Shown here: piece by piece, positions 15,553 through 25,715 of the stretch | How the letters are laid out: every line of letters begins with the position of its first letter | How positions within the stretch are numbered: the first letter of the stretch is position 1 | NCBI GenBank assembly: GCA_030427865.1 | Contig: JAUICK010000002.1 | Location: 329,204-393,203 of the forward strand | Source: Bacteroidia bacterium | GTDB lineage: Bacteria; Bacteroidota; Bacteroidia; Flavobacteriales; Flavobacteriaceae | DNA length: 64,000 nucleotides | Direction: 5' to 3' | Notes under the pieces: model-generated | Databases searched by the model: none | What the model saw: only the letters and a program-made list of their open reading frames with translations | What the model was told of the DNA's origin: nothing | Program-made: the position numbers and the translations under genes

Positions 15553-18500
15553 TTACTTTATCGTTGTTGTATCTATCCAATCAAACTTTAGCACTTTGTC
15601 TTTTGCTTTTTTATCGTTTAAGCCTTTTATTTCTTTTATAGCTTTACCAAACTTGTTGTAATTAACTAACACACCATCATCTAAGTCTATGCTGATGCGC
15701 TCTGTAGCTAGAGGATACAATACCTCACGTTCGTATTCTTGTAATTCTAACAAGACCGCTTTTAGTTTGTCCTTTTCTTTCGCTGCTTTGGTTTGCTCAC
15801 TTGAGGTGCCTGACTCTATCAAATGGTTAAGATGCTCCATACGGGTATTGAGTTTTTCTCGGTACTCCACCAAATAACCGTTTAAAATTTGGTTGAGTGT
15901 GTCTGGTGTATAGCGGTGCATATAAATCAACACATTAAACGTACCTTTGGTTGAAGAGAACATCCAGTAGATAGGTCGTTTTTTGTAACGTTTTATATGG
16001 TCGTTGTAAAAGTCTTTTACAAAGAACTTTCGAATATCTTTGCCAATACAGTCTTCTACAAAAGCCAAGTTTTTTTCAAAGTTTGTTGAGCCGAAGGTGA
16101 TTTTTAAAAACTCGTAAAAACGCCCTACAATATCATCTTCAAACCACTCATCGTCTAAGATTGGGATAATGTCGTCGTCGTCGGGTAAAAAAGACACTTC
16201 GACTGCGCTCAGTGAGACAGCTTTAAGGTAATCTTCTAAGATTTCGCCTTGGTTGGCGAGGATTAAGCCTTCTTTGTCTAAACTGTAACGCCCAAACATA
16301 CAGCCCACAGCATAACTTATAAATTGAATGAGGACTTCTTTAGCATTAAATACCAACTCGCCATTAACAATATCCGTTTCTTCTTTTAAAATGGTGATGT
16401 CTTGTAGCGGAATGTCTGGTGTAAGCTCGTCTTGTAAACCATAAATGTCTATAAATTGTTTGTTGAGCTCTTCTTCATTTTTATGTAGTTGGAAGAATTT
16501 GTTTGTCCAGTACTGCTGGTATAAGTCGTAGGACTCTTCTAAGGTGTCGGCTTGGTGTTTGATGAGTTCGTTCTGTTGAAAATCCCAAGAACATTCTCTT
16601 GAATCCCAATCATTTTTACTGATTTGTATTGAAGATTCAGTTAAATAATTGATATTTTCCTTACTGCTTTCATCTAATCTGAAACTTGGAAAATACGGGA
16701 GAGAATTTATGTTGTTTGCTTGAACATTAAAAGTGGGATTCAAAATTTTAAGCAAATAGTTAGAAATATTTCCACAAAGGAAGGCTGTAACGATATTTAA
16801 ATCCTCTACATCAGGAAAGGCAGAACTTCCACCAATATCAAAAATAAATCCATTTGATTTTTGTCGAACTCCAAAGTTTCTTGAACTTATGAATGACCAG
16901 GTTATGCCCTTCTGGAAATAGTAATTTTTCCCTCTAAAACTAGTCATTCCATTTCTAATAATTTCCTCTCCACCGTTTTGCCAATTCACAACCAATTCAT
17001 TATTCCCATACCATTTTCTATAATCCCCTCCTTTGTTATATGGAAACCATTTTTTTCTGCTTTCAATTGATTCTTCTTTTGATTTGATTTCAAAACCTAT
17101 TTTAGATAAGGATTGTTCATTCCAATATCTTGTAAACCTCACATTATCTGTAGTCATCATTCCTATTCTTGCCTTAGAAAAGTTTTCTAAAGAATCCGCA
17201 TACTTAAATGCTTTATAAATATTCGGTGATACCCAATACCCAATAGGACTTCCTGGTATTTGTGAAAAGTCTATTTGGTTTGCTTTATATGAAATTTGCA
17301 ATCCATCTGAATCTATTAATTCATTAATAGTTGCCAAATCGCCAGTCTCTCTATATCTATCAAAGTTAATTTTAGTTTCTGAATTATTTTTTGCTTTCAA
17401 GAATATATCTCTGATATCTTCAGGATATATATGTTGAAAATTTCGCTTATGAAGCTTAAAATAGCTACCCTTGCTATTGGATAAAGAGTTTTTTATAACG
17501 AATGCAGTAGAACCCCAATCTACACCGAAAACACCACGTCCCATATGCAAAAGAGATTCTATGTGTGAATCTTTTATTAACATATCTCTCAAATTATCGA
17601 ATGAAGAAAGAAATAACCAAGATGGTAAGTTTATCATACCTACAAACCCTTTTTTCATAGTAACTTTTAGACCAGCTTCCATAAAACAAGTCATTAAATC
17701 TGCCTTACTTACTGGATAATTGGTTTTTACGAAATCTGCAAGAGTTTTATTCATTTTTCCACTGCCCATATACGGTGGGTTGTCTACTACGCAATGGTAT
17801 TTTTTGCTTAAGGCTACCAGCTGTTGGCAACTAGTTATAAGTTGTTGCAGTTGGTCTTGTAGAAAAAAATCGGCATTGTTTTGCTTTTCTAAAAGCGTCT
17901 CTAAAGTTTCAGCTAATACCGTATTACTTGTATGCGGCACAATGAGCGATCCAAGGTTAGTGGCTTGTTGTATGTTGTTAAGATCGTGAGCTAGTGCGTC
18001 AGTAAGTTTTAGGTTTACGGTTTTAAAAACGGTTTTAACTTCATCTGTAGTCAATTTTAAATCTTGGTAGCAGAGTATATTGGGTACTATTTGTTTTCTA
18101 AATACCCTGCGTTGGTACTGGCGGGCTTTCATCATTAAGGCAAAACCTGCTAGCTGTGCCGCGCGCTCGTCTATTTCAAAACCATACAGGTTTTTTTCTA
18201 TAATTAATTGTGGTATTTCGCTTGGGTTGTAGCCTTCTTCTTCGTAAATTTTACATAATAACTCAAACCCATATACCAATATGTGTCCAGAGCCACAGGC
18301 TTGGTCTAATAGCGTAATATCCTCAACAGAATTAATTTTCAAATAGTCATCACTTTCTGTCGCTGGCGATTCAATATAATAGGGCATTAGGTCTCGCAAT
18401 GCAGATTGTGGTCTGTTTTGTAGCCATAACTTCCCTACACTATTTTGTACCATATATTCTACAATCCAGCGTGGTGTAAACAATTGTGTAGCCGCTGGAA

Positions 18501-19170
18501 TATCTTCTTTTTTTACTTTGCCTTTTGCCGCAAAAACTTCGTCTTTGCGTTGTGATATGTAGAACTGATATATCCAACCAATAATTTCTACCTCTGTACA
18601 ATCTTCGGCAGATATTCCGTTTCTTATATCTTGTACTATAGAGAATTCCGAGGTTAAATCGTCTGGTAATAAGAGCTCCGCATAGTCATTAATTTTTTCA
18701 AACAAAAATGGGAATACCGTATTTAAGTGATTACAGGCACCAATTAATAAGGCGGCATAGGCTTCGTTTTGGGCATTGGTACTGCGTATGGTGCCATCAA
18801 GTAATTCAAAAATATGTTTGGTGTCCACTGGCAGCTCATCAGAAATATTACCTTGTTTGGCTTCATCTAACACTTCAGGAAGTGTGTAGTTATCTTTTGG
18901 TGTAACGACCATTAATTTTATGGGCTGATAACCATTAACATCCATAAAGCGTAAGGCTACAAGACGGTTAAACCACGTATAAGCCACTTTATCTATCAGT
19001 TGCGCTTTGGTGATTTTTTGCAATTCAGCTTTAAGCGTTTTGACTTGCGCTTCCTTTTCACGTAAAAATGCAGAATCTGTATGTAGCACATAGTCTAGTT
19101 TGGCGGTTACCAACGACACCATTTTAAGACGTGCCTCTTGTGCAAAGCGTTTGAGTTGATTGGTGTTCAT
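15553..19170 (-). CDS. pglX: BREX DNA adenine methyltransferase PglX/BrxX
   Basis: A 1205-aa protein of the BREX type 1 PglX family. SAM motif I appears as DQACGSGHILVYGFELL at about residue 293 and the catalytic motif IV as VVDNPPYMGSG at about 464, in the N6-adenine methylase order. The C-terminal half contains the family-typical PILDDEWFEDDIVGRF segment. PglX methylates one strand of a non-palindromic site to mark self DNA; the site is not predictable from the sequence. The upstream GmrSD-like gene ends 7 nt before its start. A short segment encoding SLSAVEV, just before LPDDDD, derives from a REP-like repeat (see 16195-16220). The gene is otherwise intact, with no frameshift. Confidence 0.95.
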   Translation of the reverse strand: MNTNQLKRFAQEARLKMVSLVTAKLDYVLHTDSAFLREKEAQVKTLKAELQKITKAQLIDKVAYTWFNRLVALRFMDVNGYQPIKLMVVTPKDNYTLPEVLDEAKQGNISDELPVDTKHIFELLDGTIRSTNAQNEAYAALLIGACNHLNTVFPFLFEKINDYAELLLPDDLTSEFSIVQDIRNGISAEDCTEVEIIGWIYQFYISQRKDEVFAAKGKVKKEDIPAATQLFTPRWIVEYMVQNSVGKLWLQNRPQSALRDLMPYYIESPATESDDYLKINSVEDITLLDQACGSGHILVYGFELLCKIYEEEGYNPSEIPQLIIEKNLYGFEIDERAAQLAGFALMMKARQYQRRVFRKQIVPNILCYQDLKLTTDEVKTVFKTVNLKLTDALAHDLNNIQQATNLGSLIVPHTSNTVLAETLETLLEKQNNADFFLQDQLQQLITSCQQLVALSKKYHCVVDNPPYMGSGKMNKTLADFVKTNYPVSKADLMTCFMEAGLKVTMKKGFVGMINLPSWLFLSSFDNLRDMLIKDSHIESLLHMGRGVFGVDWGSTAFVIKNSLSNSKGSYFKLHKRNFQHIYPEDIRDIFLKAKNNSETKINFDRYRETGDLATINELIDSDGLQISYKANQIDFSQIPGSPIGYWVSPNIYKAFKYADSLENFSKARIGMMTTDNVRFTRYWNEQSLSKIGFEIKSKEESIESRKKWFPYNKGGDYRKWYGNNELVVNWQNGGEEIIRNGMTSFRGKNYYFQKGITWSFISSRNFGVRQKSNGFIFDIGGSSAFPDVEDLNIVTAFLCGNISNYLLKILNPTFNVQANNINSLPYFPSFRLDESSKENINYLTESSIQISKNDWDSRECSWDFQQNELIKHQADTLEESYDLYQQYWTNKFFQLHKNEEELNKQFIDIYGLQDELTPDIPLQDITILKEETDIVNGELVFNAKEVLIQFISYAVGCMFGRYSLDKEGLILANQGEILEDYLKAVSLSAVEVSFLPDDDDIIPILDDEWFEDDIVGRFYEFLKITFGSTNFEKNLAFVEDCIGKDIRKFFVKDFYNDHIKRYKKRPIYWMFSSTKGTFNVLIYMHRYTPDTLNQILNGYLVEYREKLNTRMEHLNHLIESGTSSEQTKAAKEKDKLKAVLLELQEYEREVLYPLATERISIDLDDGVLVNYNKFGKAIKEIKGLNDKKAKDKVLKFDWIDTTTIK
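16195..16220. repeat. REP-like repeat fragment inside pglX
   Basis: CACTTCGACTGCGCTCAGTG followed by AGACAG resembles the conserved arm of flavobacterial palindromic intergenic repeats. The arm at 63902-63924, reversed, matches it at 17 of 23 positions by eye. It is read in frame through pglX as part of AVSLSAVEVSF. Its presence in a coding region suggests insertion of a repeat unit into the gene. Confidence 0.55.
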
Positions 19171-19177
19171 TTATTTT

Positions 19178-21028
19178 TTAATCAATATTTAATTCAAGGT
19201 CTTCTTCCTCTTCTTCAATTTCTTCAGGGATTTGATAGTGCTTATCCATTCCCCATCTATCAACAATCCAAGTAACGATATCCTGTTTTCGCTCTTTACA
19301 ACTTTCGACTGTCCATTCATTATAATCTGCAATTTTGCGTTCCTGTCTAATATCTGAGTTGGCGTAACAATGACCAGAACCGGCACTTCCTTTTTTTCTA
19401 ACGAAGTCAAAATTCAAATAATGAGAGTTGTCTCTAGTTAATGTAATATTTGATATATCGTGTAGGTATTTGTCCATATCCTCTTGACTCCAAGTATGTT
19501 TCCATTTTGAATTTTCTGGTGGATTTTGAGGTAAAATGTGTTCTAGAGTAGTATCTGATATTTTAGACCAACTTAATGTTGGTTCGCTATTTTTTCCTTC
19601 ACTTTTAAGTAAGTGAAGTTCATACTCATAGAGCGTATAACGTAGTAATCTTCTCCATTGGTACCAGCTGAAGAAATCTTCATTGAGTTCTTTTCTAAAA
19701 CTATTTTCATTTGAATACCAGTTTATTAATCCTTTAATCCATTCATTTACTACCTCTATACTATGCTTATTTTTAAATACATCGTCTGCCCATCTGTAAA
19801 ATCTTGAAAGTCCAGTATTACTTCGTTTTCCTTGCCACAGAAAAACACGATACGTAAAAAGCTCTAATGATTTTAATAGATTAATGTAGTGATGATGAAG
19901 ATGGCTTTCATTATAAATTCTGATACGAGCAGCTACCAATAAAGGTAAAAAATTAGCAATGTTACCTGCATTCTTTAGTTTTGTTAGCCATTTAAACTCA
20001 TTTGAAATGGCTGATTGTACTGATGGGTTTATAATATCTGCATAATGAGAGGAAATTTCTGCAAGACCAGATGTAAATGTTTTAATAAATTCTTTGGTTT
20101 CAAATTTTGATTTAACTTCAAAATTACGAAGTGGTATTACCTCATCTTCTTTAAATCCTTTGTATCCTTTCCAGTTCTTAGGTGTATAAGAATGATATAA
20201 TGTCCAAGCTATTCGTAAACATTGGTTTTCACTACCATTACATTTAGCAATGTTGGTATATACATTTTTCCAAGCACTATTAATTGTATTAGTGACATTT
20301 TCTTTTTCGTACTCTTCACCAATATTGCGATACACCCAATGCATTAGATAATTTTTAAGCAACTCTAGGGCAGATAGATCTTTACCTCTTGAATTCATTA
20401 GCTCGAAAGTCATCCCAATTTCACTTTCTACTTCAATAGGATAAAAAGAAAAATTGAGCTTTCGAATTACAGCATCAAATACATTTTTGAGATATTCAAT
20501 TCCCTCGGTAGTAGATTTTGCTTTAAGTTGTTTTTGAATATGTTTGTTAAGGAATTTATATGCTTCCGATAGCCTTTTTTGATGCACTGTTACTGCCTCA
20601 ACATTAGATTTTCCTTTAGAGATAAGGTCGTGAAAATAATCTTCCGTATCGTTATTTAACCTTAACTTACTTTTAGCACCATTGTATAAGTAAATGGGTG
20701 TTTCAGATTGAAAATCCATTTCTCCTTTTTTCACCAATTCGTTTAAAATAATGGCTAGGTATAAACTACAGGTCGTTAGCCTTTGTTGGCCATCCACGAC
20801 ATCTACAAGTTCCAATCTTTTTGTTCCGTAAAACTCCGTAGGCTTATCATTAGGCTGATAAATAACTATTGTACCTGTGTAATGATTAATTATTTTTTCA
20901 TCAATTAAGGCATCAATATCTTGAGTAAAATCTTTCCACTGTGTTTCTTCCCAGGCATAACCTCTTTGGTAGTCAGGAATTCTGAATAATTTACCCTCCA
21001 AGATATTAGACAATGTTTTCTTTTCCAT
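19178..21028 (-). CDS. GmrSD/BrxU-like type IV restriction enzyme (DUF262-DUF1524)
   Basis: A 616-aa single-chain GmrSD protein. The N-terminal DUF262 domain shows RIPDYQRGYAW at about residue 16 and the nucleotide-handling motif VVDGQQRLT with D79, Q81 and R83. The C-terminal DUF1524 domain carries the HNH-type nuclease signature LEHILPQNP near residue 500. GmrSD enzymes cut DNA containing modified cytosines such as glucosylated hydroxymethylcytosine. A homologue called BrxU complements BREX in the Escherichia fergusonii island by attacking phages with modified genomes. Here it lies between brxC and pglX, 11 and 7 nt from its neighbours, so it is fully inside the BREX operon. The tail is very acidic (EEIEEEEEDLEL). 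Confidence 0.88.
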   Translation of the reverse strand: MEKKTLSNILEGKLFRIPDYQRGYAWEETQWKDFTQDIDALIDEKIINHYTGTIVIYQPNDKPTEFYGTKRLELVDVVDGQQRLTTCSLYLAIILNELVKKGEMDFQSETPIYLYNGAKSKLRLNNDTEDYFHDLISKGKSNVEAVTVHQKRLSEAYKFLNKHIQKQLKAKSTTEGIEYLKNVFDAVIRKLNFSFYPIEVESEIGMTFELMNSRGKDLSALELLKNYLMHWVYRNIGEEYEKENVTNTINSAWKNVYTNIAKCNGSENQCLRIAWTLYHSYTPKNWKGYKGFKEDEVIPLRNFEVKSKFETKEFIKTFTSGLAEISSHYADIINPSVQSAISNEFKWLTKLKNAGNIANFLPLLVAARIRIYNESHLHHHYINLLKSLELFTYRVFLWQGKRSNTGLSRFYRWADDVFKNKHSIEVVNEWIKGLINWYSNENSFRKELNEDFFSWYQWRRLLRYTLYEYELHLLKSEGKNSEPTLSWSKISDTTLEHILPQNPPENSKWKHTWSQEDMDKYLHDISNITLTRDNSHYLNFDFVRKKGSAGSGHCYANSDIRQERKIADYNEWTVESCKERKQDIVTWIVDRWGMDKHYQIPEEIEEEEEDLELNID

Positions 21029-21039
21029 ATCTCAATATT

Positions 21040-24000
21040 CTAAAGTGTGATTTTAAGATTTTGATGAATTCGTTCTAAGTAAGCTTCTTTTAAGGCTTCG
21101 GTATAAGCAATAACGTCGTCCTCGGAAATTAACTCACGCTTAGGATATGCAACTCGGATGGAAGTCTTCTTGATGTATTTAGCTTTAGGTTCGGCAGCTT
21201 GCCCCGTTTCATCTTTTGGTGCTAATAACTTTGCCATACGGTTGAGCTGGTCGTTATAGAAGTTATCTTCTATATTTCGCATTTCGGTACGAATATTACC
21301 AATAAAGCGTTCGGTTTTTATTTTTGCTTTTAATGCTGAGACCAAACTATTAATTTCATCTTGCTGTATAGTGCTAAGTTTCTTAAAAGCATCGGTTTTT
21401 TCTATATCAGCATATATGGCATCTAATTTTTTATTGAAGTGTTGCTTTTCATTTTCGATGCCCTCAATAACTTTTTTGGTTAAACTATCCTTTGCAGCTT
21501 TTGCAATTTGAACCGCATTACCCTTGTATGGTGTTTTACTGTTGATGAGTGTGGTGAGTGTATCAAAATCATCGCCTTCTATGTAATCGATATTAGCGGT
21601 ATTACTATTTATTAATGCTTTAATACCAAGATAAATTTGAGCTTGCTCACCATTAATAAAGCTTTTTATTGGGTCTAACAGATCTTCTTTGGTATTTAGT
21701 AACTCGTCTTCAAAGTCATTAATATTCGTTAAAAAATACTTGTAATCCTTATCGGCTAATCTTTGTAAACGGTCATTAAAAGTCTCCAGTTCTGATAGGA
21801 ATGGAAAGTCACTTTTTTGATAGTATAACTGCTTAACTTCGCCAGATAATTCTTTGATTTTTTCTTTAAAAGCTACTGCAATATCTCTAGCTTCTTTTAA
21901 ACCAGAGGTTTCATCAAAGGCATCAGCATATACCTCTTTTAATCTATTGACTTGTTTTGGGTCTACTTCAGTTTGAGGTTCTAAAAGTGTTGATCCGTGA
22001 TTAGTGCTATTTATTAGTGCCGTTAGAACAGCTTCATCCTCTAAAAGACTGGCGTTTTGTTTAAATTCTACCTTACCACGTTTATATAATTTTGCCGTAA
22101 CTGTCCATATAGCGTTTGGATACCAACCATAAGGTTTTTTTGTAAAATGCGATTTAATATCATTGAGAGACGTTCGGTCTGATTGTTTTTTGCGTCTTTT
22201 AATGAGGTTTAAAATTTCCGATTCAGCCTCAGAAATGGTTTTATCATCAGTTCCGAATAAATCATCTTGCTTGCTACGTATGGTATTACGTATGGCTTCT
22301 TCGGTAATTAATGTGGTTCCTAACATTTTTAAGTTAGGATACACTTGCTTAATTAAATCCTGAAAGGCATTAACGACTTTTGTTTTACCGTCTTTCGTTT
22401 GGCTAGACTCGTGCTTGCTACCGTTCATAAAAACCGTCGCTTCTGACAACGTGCTGTTTGCCATAAAGATAAGATTGCGCCTGCGCTCTGCATTTTGCTG
22501 TGCTTTATCTTGTAAAATACGTTTTACCTCAACACGATTGGTAGTAGATTGGTTTTGTTTTACGTATTTATTGGTACGTAAATACATTTTTAAATCCTTC
22601 ATAAATAAGGCGTTAGAGGCTAATTTTAGCTTCATTCCAGTAGCACCCATCGTTTGAGACTGGTGAAATGTATCATTGTCATAATCCGAAAAATTCTCGG
22701 TAATTATTTCAACAAAAAGTTCCTTTTCCCTTCCTAATAAACTACCGTCTATTTTACTGGTAAAATCATAATCTTGCTTATTTTCTATGAACTTTATTCT
22801 GTTGTCTCGTATAATTTCATCGAAGAATAACTCTTTAAGTAAATTTGTTGTGGCTTGGTCATCTATGTCTGTGTTTTTAATTTCTTCTTCAATATCCTTT
22901 TCATCATCAGTTAAAAATTCATAAACATCTGCATTACGTTGTACATAACTTTGATTTTCAAGTACATTAAGAGCTTCATCAATATTTTTGTTATGGGCGT
23001 TTAAATCCACTTGAATATCATCGATAAGTAGAACAGAAATATTTCTTTTAGTGGTTTTGAAATTTGCAAAATACTTTACCAAGAATAGTGCTTTAAGTAC
23101 TTTTATTGCAAAAGGGTTATCAAGGTTTCGCTCAGCCATAATAACAGAACTTTGTATTTCGCCACGCAATTCATTTCTAATGCCCTCGTACATTAAATCA
23201 AAACTCACTAAAGCCTGTATGTCCTTTTTTTCAATTGCTTGCGTTACCTGTTGAAACACGCCCAACATTGATCGTTCACCCACAGATGCGTGCTTGCCTT
23301 GAAAGGCATTGTGCAATGAAAGTGCTCTACGACATTGCTGAAATAAATCGAATTGGTAAGGCACAAAAGGAAATTTATTTCCAAAATCCAATGCATCGCT
23401 GTAGCCTTTAAATTGAACACCCGCCTCTGAGAATGACAATAAAGACTCCAAGTGCGCACTGTTTTTTTTATGAGCTTTTAGAAGATGTTCTTGAGCGGTT
23501 TCATTTTTTTTAAGTAACCTTTTTTCAATAACCTCATCTACATTTGCAGAAGTTAAAGGTACTTTAATCGCAAATCTTGCCTGAATGCGAGAAAAATCAT
23601 TTTGCTGGTTTTTATTCATATCTCCAACTACTTTCTCCATATCCTCTTGAGACGTTACGAGAATCCAAGAATTTCCTTTTGTTCTGGTCGCAAGCGTTTC
23701 AGCAACAGTCTGAAGGTTCAACATTAGTTTGGTATTGTCACTAATGTATTGACCAACCTCATCTACGAAGAAGTTTAAACGAAACCCTTTTGGTTTGGTG
23801 AGAATATACTCCTGTACACGTTCACAGAAATCTTCGATAGAAGTGGTGCTGTCTTTGCGCATCGTATCAATGATATTCTGATAGTTAGAAGCATCATCAT
23901 CAAACAAATCTCCCAAAACTTCTCCAAGCTTTTGTTTCACTTTTGGTGCAAAATATTTTCTTCTATCATCTGTCCATTTGTTACCACTTTTTTTAAGGTA

Positions 24001-24537
24001 TAATTCCTTAAAAGCCTCCCATTTACTTTCAGCATTGAGCCACATTTCAAATTCAGCTACGGGTGTCTTTGAGCCATAAAACCCTAAGTGGTCATAAAAG
24101 ACTTTATAAAACACGGATAAAATGGCATTAGGGTCTTCCTTACTGGTTATCTGTGCCTGCTGGTCAATATTAAATAAAATAGATTCTGAAGAAATTCTTA
24201 TAGATGCTAAAACATCACCTTTAAGCATTTCATCGTTGGTAATTTTTTCAGCAAATACTTTTCCGCTTTCTATGCCATCAAATTTTTTATTCTCAAAAAC
24301 GTAGGATAATATTTTAAGCAAATGTGACTTACCGCTTCCAAAAAAACCAGAAATCCAAACACCATTTATGCCACTGTAATTATTGTAGGCCTGAAAAAGG
24401 TCTCTTATCTTTTTACCAATTTCGTTGGTTATAACATATTCCTCAACCTCATTAGAAATTTGATCTCGGTCATCTGCTTTTATAACTGTTTCAATATTTC
24501 TATTGATATCCTTCTTAAAAAAATCTTTTATTATCAT
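21040..24537 (-). CDS. brxC: BREX ATPase BrxC/PglY
   Basis: A 1165-aa protein with the Walker A motif GFFGSGKSHLLK at about residue 64, an ATPase domain with NFFVDEVGQY (Walker B) at about 263, and a long helical C-terminal part. This layout and length are typical of BREX type 1 BrxC, a large P-loop ATPase required for methylation and defence. The start overlaps the end of brxB by 4 bp. The opening MIIKDFFKKDINRNIETVIKADD is also family-like. No damage to the frame is seen. Confidence 0.95.
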   Translation of the reverse strand: MIIKDFFKKDINRNIETVIKADDRDQISNEVEEYVITNEIGKKIRDLFQAYNNYSGINGVWISGFFGSGKSHLLKILSYVFENKKFDGIESGKVFAEKITNDEMLKGDVLASIRISSESILFNIDQQAQITSKEDPNAILSVFYKVFYDHLGFYGSKTPVAEFEMWLNAESKWEAFKELYLKKSGNKWTDDRRKYFAPKVKQKLGEVLGDLFDDDASNYQNIIDTMRKDSTTSIEDFCERVQEYILTKPKGFRLNFFVDEVGQYISDNTKLMLNLQTVAETLATRTKGNSWILVTSQEDMEKVVGDMNKNQQNDFSRIQARFAIKVPLTSANVDEVIEKRLLKKNETAQEHLLKAHKKNSAHLESLLSFSEAGVQFKGYSDALDFGNKFPFVPYQFDLFQQCRRALSLHNAFQGKHASVGERSMLGVFQQVTQAIEKKDIQALVSFDLMYEGIRNELRGEIQSSVIMAERNLDNPFAIKVLKALFLVKYFANFKTTKRNISVLLIDDIQVDLNAHNKNIDEALNVLENQSYVQRNADVYEFLTDDEKDIEEEIKNTDIDDQATTNLLKELFFDEIIRDNRIKFIENKQDYDFTSKIDGSLLGREKELFVEIITENFSDYDNDTFHQSQTMGATGMKLKLASNALFMKDLKMYLRTNKYVKQNQSTTNRVEVKRILQDKAQQNAERRRNLIFMANSTLSEATVFMNGSKHESSQTKDGKTKVVNAFQDLIKQVYPNLKMLGTTLITEEAIRNTIRSKQDDLFGTDDKTISEAESEILNLIKRRKKQSDRTSLNDIKSHFTKKPYGWYPNAIWTVTAKLYKRGKVEFKQNASLLEDEAVLTALINSTNHGSTLLEPQTEVDPKQVNRLKEVYADAFDETSGLKEARDIAVAFKEKIKELSGEVKQLYYQKSDFPFLSELETFNDRLQRLADKDYKYFLTNINDFEDELLNTKEDLLDPIKSFINGEQAQIYLGIKALINSNTANIDYIEGDDFDTLTTLINSKTPYKGNAVQIAKAAKDSLTKKVIEGIENEKQHFNKKLDAIYADIEKTDAFKKLSTIQQDEINSLVSALKAKIKTERFIGNIRTEMRNIEDNFYNDQLNRMAKLLAPKDETGQAAEPKAKYIKKTSIRVAYPKRELISEDDVIAYTEALKEAYLERIHQNLKITL

Positions 24538-25118
24538 TGTTTTACTTCTATTTTATCAATGTTAAATGCTCTGTAATAGTTGTCGTCTTTAAGTAAGCTA
24601 AATAGGTTTAAAGAATGCCCATTGTATTCCCCAGGAAAAAAAGCAACTGTAGGACAGTCTTTAGCGATGCTCTGTAAATTATTTAAAATGTTGTGTGAGC
24701 GGATGTAAGGAAATACTAATCCAATACCAGTTAAAAAATATACCTTGGCATTAGTATTTTGGATTAAGCTATTTATTTTCGGCATTAAAACTTGATGAAT
24801 TTCTAGTACAGATTGTATGGCATCTAAAAACTCTTCTTTATCCATATCTTCTTCAATACTAAAGAATTCTTCAAGACCTATCTCATCATCCAAAATGTCG
24901 CAAACTACATCGTATAAATTTATTTCTAAAACAGGTACGCCTGAAGATTCTAACTTCTTTACCAAGCGTTTTATCCCATCGGCAACAGCTAACTCATGTT
25001 GGGCATTGTATGCCGCTATAAAAAAAGGAATTTCACCACCTAAAGCTTCTTTACTTAGAAACCTAGCTGATGATATGACTTGATATAAGTGTTTAAATTT
25101 GTTTGTAAGCTTTTCCAT
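24534..25118 (-). CDS. brxB: BREX protein BrxB (DUF1788)
   Basis: A 194-aa protein of the DUF1788 family, a core BREX type 1 component of unresolved biochemical role. The C-terminal block VAFFPGEYNGHSLNLFSLL and the ending DNYYRAFNI are diagnostic. The start lies directly after the brxA stop and its end overlaps brxC by 4 bp (ATGA), the usual brxA-brxB-brxC order. Confidence 0.93.
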   Translation of the reverse strand: MEKLTNKFKHLYQVISSARFLSKEALGGEIPFFIAAYNAQHELAVADGIKRLVKKLESSGVPVLEINLYDVVCDILDDEIGLEEFFSIEEDMDKEEFLDAIQSVLEIHQVLMPKINSLIQNTNAKVYFLTGIGLVFPYIRSHNILNNLQSIAKDCPTVAFFPGEYNGHSLNLFSLLKDDNYYRAFNIDKIEVKQ

Positions 25119-25715
25119 CTAATCTATTCTTTCTATATCCATATCACTTAAAAAGAACAGTTTTAGCCACTCTTTATCATCTTTATGAATTGCCTGAATT
25201 ACTTTGCTGTCCAGTATTTGAGGCTGTATTTGTTTTTCTTTAATGTTGTTTATAATTCCAGCTTCTTCCAAGGTCTTAAAAAGGACTTGCCGAATTTTTT
25301 TTAATGTTAATTCAGTATAATCATTCATTCTTGAATTTGATTCTAATTTGCGTCTTAAAAAGGATACATATTCACCTTCAGTTAAATAATAATCAAATAC
25401 CAAAACTTTTTCTCTACAGACCTCAAGAATAAAATCTCTTATAAAACCATAAACCTTGCACATAGATAGAAATGCAATTTGTCTTTGCGCATATAAATCA
25501 CCATGAATTAAAATATCCTTTTCCGCTTCTGTTAAACTTTCGAGTCTTTTTTTAATTTCAATTAAAAATCTTTTCCCAGAACTTGTTTTACCCCGTGCAA
25601 TCTCTTGAATAATATCAGTATCATCATCCTTTTGATGTGCTCCAGCAACTTTTACTAATTCTTTTACTCGCAGAGATAGTGCAGTAAAACCAAAATCATA
25701 TGTATTCGCCACCAT
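25119..25715 (-). CDS. brxA: BREX protein BrxA (DUF1819)
   Basis: A 198-aa protein of the DUF1819 family, a small DNA-binding-type BREX component. The N-terminus YDFGFTALSLRVKELVKVAG and the central GKTSSGKRFLIEIKKRL are typical. I place the start at the ATG at 25715, not at the TTG at 25718, because this ATG shares its first base with the TGA of the upstream XRE gene (TGATG), a clean coupling signal. It is followed immediately by brxB. Confidence 0.93.
   Translation of the reverse strand: MVANTYDFGFTALSLRVKELVKVAGAHQKDDDTDIIQEIARGKTSSGKRFLIEIKKRLESLTEAEKDILIHGDLYAQRQIAFLSMCKVYGFIRDFILEVCREKVLVFDYYLTEGEYVSFLRRKLESNSRMNDYTELTLKKIRQVLFKTLEEAGIINNIKEKQIQPQILDSKVIQAIHKDDKEWLKLFFLSDMDIERID

Noticed and set aside
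15548..15580. Upstream ATG for the NERD protein
   Set aside because: It would overlap pglX by 28 bp. The ATG at 15547, 5 nt after the pglX stop, leads directly into the conserved region. The longer form is not excluded.
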